59,923 nt of DNA, taken from Pseudomonadota bacterium. GTDB lineage: Bacteria > Desulfobacterota > Syntrophorhabdia > Syntrophorhabdales > Syntrophorhabdaceae. Position numbers and translations under genes: made by a program. The DNA lies in NCBI GenBank assembly GCA_026388255.1, contig JAPLKC010000088.1, positions 1 through 59,923 on the forward strand. Direction: 5' to 3'. The notes under the pieces are model-generated. The model searched no databases. It had not been told where the DNA came from and saw only the letters and a list, made by a program, of their open reading frames with translations. This document shows, in pieces, positions 47,742 to 54,212 of the stretch (position 1 is its first letter; the number at the start of each line of letters is the position of its first letter).

Positions 47742-48339
47742 ATGCAGTATACACGAACTCTAAAATATCAGATTCCGTCTATCTGCGGTAGCGATGTAAC
47801 AGCAATCCAGGCGCAGCTTGTTAAGGCTGGATTCACCATGGTGGGACCTGCTGACGGGGATATTCAGCATACGCGCCGATGCAGCAGTGCGTGCATTTCA
47901 GCAGTCAGCCGGCCTTGATGCTGACGGTGTTATAGGCCCTTTAACATGGAGCATGCTTTTTCGTGAATTAAAGGTTGAGCCAATACTTGATAAAATAAAA
48001 CCTGTTATTGATGAGCTTAAAAAACCCCACAGCTATAAGAACAGTGTTGTTTGGTGTTTAACGGAGAAGGGCCTTGTCATAGGGGATAATAACCCGGAGA
48101 CATCGGGGGGTGAGCCTGTTACTGTACGAAGGGTGTGGCAGAAATTCGGTGCTTTTATTGATACATGGTCCGACAAATTTGGTGTGCCTGCGGAATTGGT
48201 TGTGGCAACTGAGATGGTCAAATGGCTTAACAGCGATCAGGAAATTCACCCTGTCCTTGTAAGGCACAATTTCATTGACATATTCCGCAGAGCGCGCAGA
48301 TGCGCTTCCCCGAACATGCCCTTGTCCGGACATAAATAA
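47742..48339 (+). pseudogene. Peptidoglycan-binding domain protein, frameshifted and 3'-replaced
   Basis: A strong AGGAGG and ATG 47742 open a frame reading MQYTRTLKYQIPSICGSDVT, then QAQLVKAGFTMVGPADG, the first part of a PG_binding_1 domain. At the GGGG run near 47856 the expected IFSIRADAAVRAFQQSAGL continues only one frame over, through DADGVIGPLTWSMLF, so one extra G breaks the gene. Farther on, FGAFIDTWSDKFGVPAELVV resembles a lytic enzyme domain, but after VATE (near 48215) similarity seems to stop. A structured repeat starts 32 bp beyond the end. A sequencing error could explain the first lesion. Confidence 0.75.
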
Positions 48340-48371
48340 GAGAGAAGAGAATACAAATATTTTCGTAATCA

Positions 48372-48468
48372 GGCACATCCCACCATCCCAAAGATCTTTT
48401 CCAATAATTTTTCCGAAACTGTTTCGGAAAATCTAAAATCAGCCGCAAAACCAGGACAGTGCTGCCGC
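48372..48468. repeat. Structured repeat, copy 1
   Basis: The element starts GGCACATCCCACCATCCC and ends CCAGGACAGTGCTGCC. Its centre is a 10-bp perfect hairpin, TTTTCCGAAA (48409-48418) with complement at 48422-48431 and loop CTG. It lies between the peptidoglycan-binding pseudogene and the convergent CoA-transferase gene. Copy 2 (51567-51668) has the same flanks but a different stem sequence. Confidence 0.8.
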
Positions 48469-48505
48469 CTGTTCCGATGTGACAAATTTCTGTTTTGTGA
48501 AAGAG

Positions 48506-49351
48506 TTATCTTACTGCCACAATGGGTAGATCAAACGATGCAGCCCATGCCTCCCATTCAGCAGCATTTTTTGTAAGAAATATCTCTTGCAATTGCGTAT
48601 AGTCCGCATCGGATTGGCGAAAACCAAGTTCTCCTGTCAGTCTTTCCCAGAAATGGGGTTCCAGTGCCGCAACTGCAATCCACCCTTGCCGTGTTTCATA
48701 AATATTGTATCGGGACAGTCCACCTCCGAACATCCCTCCCGGTACAGTCAATCCGTATCGGAGTGGTTCAGTAAAATATTCAGCGCATTCAGACAGGGCG
48801 ACCTCAATATATCCGGCGTCATTATCTCGTTCGCGTGAATAAAGAAGCCCCAATGCGCTGCTCACCGCCCTTTCTGCACCCGCAAGGTCAGCCAGAAACG
48901 TGCGCGGAAAATGTGGCGGAGACAAAAGCCCGAGCACAGCCTGATAAGTTAAATCGTGACCGGCTTTGTTGTGGTTGGGTGAAGGATACCCCACTATCGC
49001 AACCTGACATAGCCTGGGATATCGGGAATGAAGTTCTTTCCACCCCAATCCAAGTTTTTCAAGGGCTGAAGGCCGGAAGGAGGTAAGAAGCAGGTCGCTT
49101 TCTTTTAACAAATGTTCCATCTCATCATGCCCTTTTGCAGTTTTGAGGTCGAGACGTAAAACCGTTTGCTTTATGCACAGGGCTTCGTACCAGGAAGGAC
49201 AGTATTCCCTGAAAGGGTCTCCGTCAGGAGGTTCAATCTTTGTGACCGAGGCCCCTAATTGGCTGAGTTTTAACGCTGCAGCCGGACCAGGCAAGTTGAG
49301 CGACAGATTTACTGCTTTAATACCGTGGAGAGGTTCATTAATACCATTCAT
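48506..49351 (-). CDS. Family III CoA-transferase (CaiB/BaiF type), short form
   Basis: The 281-residue protein (ATG 49351; AGGGGG at longer range) has the CaiB/BaiF start GIKAVNLSLNLPGPAAALKL, the ADP-binding-loop KIEPPDGDPFR, and the catalytic aspartate D133 in AGHDLTYQAVLG. Full-size members are about 380-400 residues, so this is a short form that lacks part of the C-terminal region; it may be natural for this subfamily or a truncation. Substrate is unknown. It follows the GNAT gene by 20 bp, on the same strand. Confidence 0.8.
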   Translation of the reverse strand: MNGINEPLHGIKAVNLSLNLPGPAAALKLSQLGASVTKIEPPDGDPFREYCPSWYEALCIKQTVLRLDLKTAKGHDEMEHLLKESDLLLTSFRPSALEKLGLGWKELHSRYPRLCQVAIVGYPSPNHNKAGHDLTYQAVLGLLSPPHFPRTFLADLAGAERAVSSALGLLYSRERDNDAGYIEVALSECAEYFTEPLRYGLTVPGGMFGGGLSRYNIYETRQGWIAVAALEPHFWERLTGELGFRQSDADYTQLQEIFLTKNAAEWEAWAASFDLPIVAVR

Positions 49352-49371
49352 TACGCATTGCCCCCTGTTCC

Positions 49372-50379
49372 TTATATTATCTTGTTTTTCCGGACGTTGT
49401 CCCAATCGTCATGGATAAAGCTATAGATTTTTTCCGCTCTGTCCGAGTACAGGTGGATTCCCTCCCAGTTAGGCTGCGCCGGCACCTTCTGCAGCATAAG
49501 GCCATCCACGTCAAACCACCGCGGGAAAGCGCCGCTGAAGAAATAGCCATTTTTTCTCAATATCCCGGCAGCCTCCCCAATCCAGGGCCATGAAGATTTC
49601 AGCCATACCTGTATGACCTTTATCTTTTGGTTCAAAAGGTCCTGTTCTTGTATGGCAAACACCTCTTCAAAGTCTGATCCTGCTATAGTAACGGCAATAC
49701 GCGCAACGCCTGCAAATTCGAACACCCTGGTTGACATTTCCGTTGGCTCATCTGAAGACAGATTCTCTGCCGATACAATAATTGAGCGACTATCGTCAAA
49801 ACCATTGTAAATATAACGGATTATGTCTTCATAGACTTCCGGCACATGGACGTTATGTGGTTTCGGGACAAAGGACCTGAACATATCGAGGGCAGCTACC
49901 CTTCCGGTTACGGTAGGGTCTTTTTTATAGATTTCACCGGGCATGAGGTCTATCTCAATGCCTGTTTCAATAGTCTTTATCATTGCCCCGGCCTTCTGTG
50001 TGTGGGTGTGGTTACATACCGCCTCTCCAAAGTATGCTTCAGATTCGGGCAAAGTCTGTATGTATTCTGCAACGAATTCAAAGAGAAGCCTCCCGATACC
50101 GCCTCCGCGGACGCCAGATAAGACCACCCCCTGGCCGAATTCATATATGCCTTTGTATGGCGTTGAACGATAGAGGGCTCCATATGCGACAATGCGATTG
50201 AAATCCGCACGGACAACAAATGGAAAATAATTACCTCCCTCAAAGGCAGCGATGAGCATCTCCGGGTGATAAACCGTTTTGATCGGGTATGCATCGCCAT
50301 ACACATCAACAAAAAGACGCGATACTTTTTCAGCATCAATGGGCTGAAATGGTCCAACCCTGTATGAAGCATCTGTCAT
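49372..50379 (-). CDS. GNAT-family acyltransferase with extra C-terminal domain
   Basis: The 335-residue protein has an N-terminal GNAT fold with the acetyl-CoA loop GVRGGGIGRLLFEF near residues 89-102. The C-terminal segment FFSGAFPRWFDVDGLMLQK and a following amphipathic end (DRAEKIYSFIHDDW) look homologous to the C-terminus of the HATPase-GNAT fusion at 45989. Its ATG overlaps the stop of the pepD remnant by one base (TAATG), and GGGAGG lies within that remnant. The substrate is unknown. Confidence 0.78.
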   Translation of the reverse strand: MTDASYRVGPFQPIDAEKVSRLFVDVYGDAYPIKTVYHPEMLIAAFEGGNYFPFVVRADFNRIVAYGALYRSTPYKGIYEFGQGVVLSGVRGGGIGRLLFEFVAEYIQTLPESEAYFGEAVCNHTHTQKAGAMIKTIETGIEIDLMPGEIYKKDPTVTGRVAALDMFRSFVPKPHNVHVPEVYEDIIRYIYNGFDDSRSIIVSAENLSSDEPTEMSTRVFEFAGVARIAVTIAGSDFEEVFAIQEQDLLNQKIKVIQVWLKSSWPWIGEAAGILRKNGYFFSGAFPRWFDVDGLMLQKVPAQPNWEGIHLYSDRAEKIYSFIHDDWDNVRKNKII

Positions 50380-50990
50380 TAAGCCTCCCGTATAATTGAG
50401 GTTCTTGTCGCCTCCGATTCAGCCAACCTCTCAAGAATGGTTTTGACAAATTTCCAAAAACCGGGCATCCGTGCAATGTCGGTGCGCTCCCCTGTGGTGT
50501 CGGAATCAATCCCCGGAACAAAATCTGCCTTGGTGGGTGCATGGGCATCCAGTATGGTAGGGCCTATTGAGATGACATCCATATCGGGATATTTTGCCTT
50601 TATAAACCCGCATTCAAGCATACCATGCATACCTGTTACTTTGGGTGCTTCGCCATATATCTGCCATTAGGCATCTCTGCAAATAGCCAGAAGTTGCGAT
50701 TTCATATCCGGCTTCCAACCATAATTTGTGGCTATATTGCTTAACCTGGCGCCTGAGAGATCAGCTACAGCCTTATATTTGCTGATAATTGCATCCAGTG
50801 ATGAATCCACCGAACTTCGCTGAGAAACGTTTACGGTCAATTCGGTATGCGAAGTACGCACTGTTGCCACGTTAGAGGATGTTTCCACAAGCCCATCAAC
50901 ATCACTGCCGGAAGGGTGGGGAATTTGGGTTAGATTATAAAAATGATCCCATATCTCTACAGGCTCAATCACGGCTAAAAGATGGCTCAT
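50379..50990 (-). pseudogene. pepD: Remnant of aminoacyl-histidine dipeptidase PepD
   Basis: The frame opens with a good start (AAAGG upstream of ATG 50990) and the PepD N-terminus SHLLAVIEPVEIWDHFYNLT followed by QIPHPSG. It then jumps to C-terminal PepD sequence beginning GLVETSSNVATVRT, so roughly 300 residues including metal ligands are missing. An in-frame TAA at 50667-50669 interrupts it after LLAICRDA, and the same frame resumes with QIYGEAPKVTGMHGMLECGF. Full-length PepD is about 480 residues. The remnant is inactive but may still carry translation into the GNAT gene. Confidence 0.85.
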
Positions 50991-51126
50991 GCTAACCTTT
51001 TTAATAAATAGTTTTATGTTTTGGCACTTAACAAAATACTACAGATACATTATAAGATGGATTAACAGAAAATACCAAATATTGCAAGCAGGGCCTTTGT
51101 GCGGCCGTGAATGATGAAGCAGGGGA

Positions 51127-51432
51127 TCAGAGTATCTCATCCAGAAGGTTGTCCTTGAGTATAGCCTTTGCTACCAGATCGCCTTTTACATTATAGGTAC
51201 CGTTTTGTATCGCCTTCTTTATGCTATCCACTTTATCCTGTCTTATTGAAGGCGCTGAGTTAGCCTTTGCGATAAGTTTAGCTATATCCCTGTTTCTGCC
51301 CGACAGCTCTACCTTGTCGGATGCATCTACATTCTGTTTTGACGCTGACGCTTTTTCCTTCGGAGTTTTAGTCCGGACAGATCCTGCAATCGTATTGAGC
51401 AGATTAGCCTTTACAGCTTTATCGATCTTCAT
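51127..51432 (-). CDS. flgM: FlgM-like anti-sigma-28 factor
   Basis: ATG 51432 is chosen because AAGGAGG is 7 nt upstream; the longer upstream frame is not supported. The 101-residue protein has the FlgM core: DKVELSGRNRDIAKLIAKAN, then RQDKVDSIKKAIQNGTYNV and AKAILKDNLLDEIL. FlgM binds and holds the flagellar sigma factor FliA. No flagellar gene is in the window, so it is an orphan here. The structured repeat copy 2 lies upstream of it. Confidence 0.85.
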   Translation of the reverse strand: MKIDKAVKANLLNTIAGSVRTKTPKEKASASKQNVDASDKVELSGRNRDIAKLIAKANSAPSIRQDKVDSIKKAIQNGTYNVKGDLVAKAILKDNLLDEIL

Positions 51433-51566
51433 AAGCCCCCTCCTTGTTTTACCGCTACAATACAACATTATAGATTTATTCATTAAACATCTCAACCAAT
51501 AATCATGCATTGAGTGGAAAGTAAAAGGGTTTGCCCTTGAATTTTGAATTCCAACAGAGGAGAGTC

Positions 51567-51668
51567 CGGCGCACATCCCGCCATCCCGAAGACCTCTTCG
51601 GGTAATTTGCTAAAACAGTTTTAGCAAATTCTCAAATCGCCGCAAAGCCAGGACAGTGCTGCTACCGC
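51567..51668. repeat. Structured repeat, copy 2
   Basis: The element starts GGCGCACATCCCGCCATCCC and ends CCAGGACAGTGCTGCTACC. It holds a first hairpin CCCGAAGA-CC-TCTTCGGG (51585-51602) and a second 12-bp hairpin AATTTGCTAAAA (51604-51615) with complement at 51619-51630, loop CAG. It ends 16 bp from the stop of the shikimate dehydrogenase-like gene. Confidence 0.8.
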
Positions 51669-51683
51669 GGCCAATAGTTCCTG

Positions 51684-52526
51684 CTATGATCCCTGCCCGG
51701 TATTGCCCGGTGTCTCCTCAAATTCGATACCCATGTGACGGCCCATAATGATAAACTGGCCAATGGTCATTTCGTACCCTGTCTGTATGGAGCAGCCGCG
51801 AGCCTTTGCGCCTGCAAGCCAGGGAGTAATATCAGGTTCGGTCACCACATCAGCGACAAATGTGTGAGCATCAAGACTGTCAAGAGGGAATGGCGTGTGC
51901 GGATCGCCGTTCATGCCGAGAGGCGTTGCATTTACCGCAAGGTCAACCCCGGCGAGCGAATCAAGCCGGTGAGATAGCGCTACCGAGGGGCATCGCAATG
52001 CGAGCAGATCCAGAAGATGCTTCTGCCTGTCCATATCCGTGTCGATGACCACAAGCTCTGCCGCTTCGGCGTGAGCGACCGCATATGCTATGGCGCCTCC
52101 TGCACCGCCTGCACCAAAGACTGCCACGCGCCTGCCCTTTGCCTCGAAACCGTGAAAACGCAATGCCTCGATGAAGCCCAAACCGTCGACCATATCCCCT
52201 ATGAGTCGTCCCTGTTCTGTCCTTCTGATGACGTTGACCGCCTCCAGATCTCGGGCACGGTCCGAGAGTTCGTCTACATGCCGCGCGGCTTCCTGTTTGT
52301 GCGGTATAGTGACCACACAGCCGGGGCAATTCCGCCAACCCCGAAGTAGGGAGAAGAAATGGTCAACGTGTTCCGGTGGAACATCAATGGCGATCATTAT
52401 CCGGTCCATCTGCTTTTCCCTGAAGTACCGGTTGAATGTTGTCGGCGATTTCACCTGTATTACCGGATGGCCGATCATCGGATACACAAGCGTTTTTCCT
52501 GATGGTGTAATAAGGCCGGAGTTCAT
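51684..52526 (-). CDS. Shikimate/quinate dehydrogenase-like protein
   Basis: From ATG 52526 (AGGGGA 7 nt upstream) the 280-residue protein has the AroE fold: catalytic K77 in VVTIPHKQEA, N98 in AVNVI, D114 in GDMVDGLGF and the NADP loop VAVFGAGGAGGAIAYA. Two deviations are visible: the usual NTDG is MVDG, and the substrate serine motif SxS is replaced by KSPTTFN. It may act on a shikimate analogue rather than be the housekeeping AroE. Its sequence is distinctly GC-rich beside the left part of the window. Confidence 0.8.
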   Translation of the reverse strand: MNSGLITPSGKTLVYPMIGHPVIQVKSPTTFNRYFREKQMDRIMIAIDVPPEHVDHFFSLLRGWRNCPGCVVTIPHKQEAARHVDELSDRARDLEAVNVIRRTEQGRLIGDMVDGLGFIEALRFHGFEAKGRRVAVFGAGGAGGAIAYAVAHAEAAELVVIDTDMDRQKHLLDLLALRCPSVALSHRLDSLAGVDLAVNATPLGMNGDPHTPFPLDSLDAHTFVADVVTEPDITPWLAGAKARGCSIQTGYEMTIGQFIIMGRHMGIEFEETPGNTGQGS

Positions 52527-52584
52527 TATTATTCCCCTGTTTCTCTCCATTTTCTCCCAAACTCAAATCAAAAGCAATTAGATT

Positions 52585-52719
52585 CTATTCCCGGCTGCGG
52601 CCTTCCGGAACTGCGTCACCGCCGCCTCGGAGACCTTCGAGTTTCCCGGTAAGGGGATGCAATTGAAGCGCCGGTTGAAAGGGTCGAAGAAACTGATCTG
52701 TTGACTGAATAACATACAT
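52585..52719 (-). pseudogene. Degenerate RelE/ParE-type toxin
   Basis: A 44-codon frame starts 2 bp after the antitoxin stop. It begins MYVIQSTDQFLRPF, typical of a RelE-superfamily toxin start, jumps to ALQLHPLTGKLEGL, the conserved core, and then ends in unrelated RGGGDAVPEGRSRE. The middle helices and the catalytic C-terminal strands are missing, so a deletion plus a frameshift are likely. Assignment rests on recalled family pattern and gene order. Confidence 0.6.
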
Positions 52720-52721
52720 GG

Positions 52722-52988
52722 TCAGTCTTCCTTTTCAAGTGCCCTGAGCAACTCTTCTGCGTTTTTTAATGTATGTATGCGTTTGGCATTCACATCCTTC
52801 AGTGAAGCGCTGACTCGTGCAGCATATGCGGCACTTAGCTCTTCAATGAGTTCGCTGTAAAGCTTTTCAGAAAGAATTACATATTGCGGCTTATTGTCCT
52901 TAATAATATATACCGGGCCTTCTTCGATTTTTTCGTCCACCGCTTTCATACCCCGTTCCATTATTTCCTGTTCCGCAACAGTATTCAT
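52722..52988 (-). CDS. Phd/YefM-like antitoxin
   Basis: ATG 52988 has GGAGG 7 nt upstream. The 88-residue protein shows the Phd-like N-terminal pattern (RGMKAVDEKIEEGPVYIIKD, then NKPQYVILSEKLYSEL) and a charged C-terminal tail that would wrap a toxin. It is directly followed by a degenerate RelE-type toxin, so it is now an orphan antitoxin or may have been kept to neutralise another toxin. Confidence 0.75.
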   Translation of the reverse strand: MNTVAEQEIMERGMKAVDEKIEEGPVYIIKDNKPQYVILSEKLYSELIEELSAAYAARVSASLKDVNAKRIHTLKNAEELLRALEKED

Positions 52989-53197
52989 GACGATACCTCC
53001 AAAAGTGCTTAACATGGTTCTCGAATTATATTATGTGTCAGTCCTGTATGCAATCAGATTCGGACAAGATTTTAATATAAACAAAGACTTATCTTTCTCA
53101 AAACAATCCTCTGCATGCCATCCCAATAGAAGCTTTCGATGGGAAGCTGGGCAATGTTGAGGGGGAACCGGGCTCAAATCTTTATCCTTGACAACTA

Positions 53198-53325
53198 ATT
53201 CCAATTCTAAATCAAGGATGAAATCAAGGCGGCAAGGAAGAGGCGACGTAGGCGTACGGTAATAGTACGTCGGAGGAGCAGATGACAAAGCCAACGAAGA
53301 TAGCGCCTTGATTTAGAATTGGAAT
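53198..53325. repeat. Complete 128-bp palindromic repeat element
   Basis: A 20-bp perfect inverted repeat, ATTCCAATTCTAAATCAAGG (53198-53217) with its complement at 53306-53325, bounds the element. A second inner hairpin pairs CGACGTA with TACGTCG (about 53243-53272). The form is like a small non-autonomous element. The surrounding 444-bp gap holds no gene except the promoter at 53374-53402. Confidence 0.85.
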
Positions 53326-53373
53326 AACTGTTCAAATCCGTTTTAGAACAGATGTTTTACATCTTTCTGCACA

Positions 53374-53402
53374 TTGACAAAGAGGGTGAGCTGTCGTATA
53401 CT
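53374..53402 (+). promoter_or_regulatory. Strong sigma-70 promoter of the ECF transporter operon
   Basis: TTGACA (53374-53379), a 17-bp spacer and TATACT (53397-53402) lie 57 bp upstream of the S-component ATG. The short leader can form a hairpin ATGG-GTTTTTTGAAAA-CCAT; it does not match a riboswitch class I know. Confidence 0.7.
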
Positions 53403-53459
53403 CCAATGGGTTTTTTGAAAACCATACCCGATTAGCCTGACCAGAGGAAAAACAGCTCT

Positions 53460-54206
53460 ATGCGTTACGCTCTACAGATGTGGAAAAATACCCGGATGAT
53501 AGTTCTCACTGCAGTGTGTGCTGCAATTTACGCTGCAACGCTTATCGTCTTCAAGACTGCTATTCCCCTTATTCCCGGTATAACGGAGGTTAGGGTTGCA
53601 GGCATTTTTCCCATGATTTTCGGCATCCTTTTTGGCCCTGCAGGTGCCTGGGGGCTTGGGTTTGGCAACCTCATCGGGGACATCTTTGGAGGCACTCTGG
53701 GACCTTCATCCATCGCAGGTATGGCAGGCAATTTTCTCCTCGGCTATCTCCCCTATACTATGTGGATACATTTGGTCCCTTTTTCGGAAAAGACATATTG
53801 TTGGGACAGGAGGAGCTGGCGAAGCTGGGCGAGCTACATAATAATCACCATAGTCTCCAGCGCAGCCTGTGCCGTAGTAATCAGCGTTATAGTGGACAGC
53901 CTCGGGATCGTACCATATGCGGTGCTTTCCAAGATTATCACCCTTAATGATACCGTTGGCAGCCTTGTCGGCGTGATTCTTCTCATCGCCGTCTACGATG
54001 TTGCCGTAAAACAATTAGGGCTTCTCTGGACGGATATTATGGAGGTCGGGGAGATAAAAAAGGGATTTCTCCGACCTGTAGCAGTCTGGCTGATTACTGC
54101 AGGGGTCATTTTCGGCCTTTTCGGTGGACTTATTCCGGGTATCCCATCGATTACTGCCGGATGGATATCGACGGCCATAATAATCACAGGAAGTCTTATC
54201 CTCTGA
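53460..54206 (+). CDS. ECF transporter substrate-binding S component
   Basis: The 248-residue membrane protein has about six helices and the start motif MIVLTAVCAAIYAAT, then RVAGIFPMIFGILFGPAGAW and GNFLLGYLPY, typical of ECF S components that bind a vitamin, metal or modified base. It is longer than common S components (about 180-200), with extra helices at the end. Substrate cannot be assigned. The proposed ATG 53460 has AGAGG about 12 nt upstream; an internal ATG at residue 7 or 13 is possible. It precedes the EcfA gene by 6 bp. Confidence 0.8.
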   Translation: MRYALQMWKNTRMIVLTAVCAAIYAATLIVFKTAIPLIPGITEVRVAGIFPMIFGILFGPAGAWGLGFGNLIGDIFGGTLGPSSIAGMAGNFLLGYLPYTMWIHLVPFSEKTYCWDRRSWRSWASYIIITIVSSAACAVVISVIVDSLGIVPYAVLSKIITLNDTVGSLVGVILLIAVYDVAVKQLGLLWTDIMEVGEIKKGFLRPVAVWLITAGVIFGLFGGLIPGIPSITAGWISTAIIITGSLIL

Positions 54207-54212
54207 CCAACT

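Noticed and set aside
48058-48378. Minus-strand frame with a signal-peptide-like start, opposite the peptidoglycan-binding pseudogene
   Set aside because: It lies fully antisense to a recognisable domain and lacks a ribosome site.
49980-50372. Overlapping frames on both strands within the GNAT gene
   Set aside because: Shadows of the GNAT reading frame; no independent start signals.
53031-53294. Minus-strand 87-codon frame across the 128-bp palindromic repeat
   Set aside because: Most of its length is the repeat element itself and there is no ribosome site; frames of this type arise from the repeat sequence.
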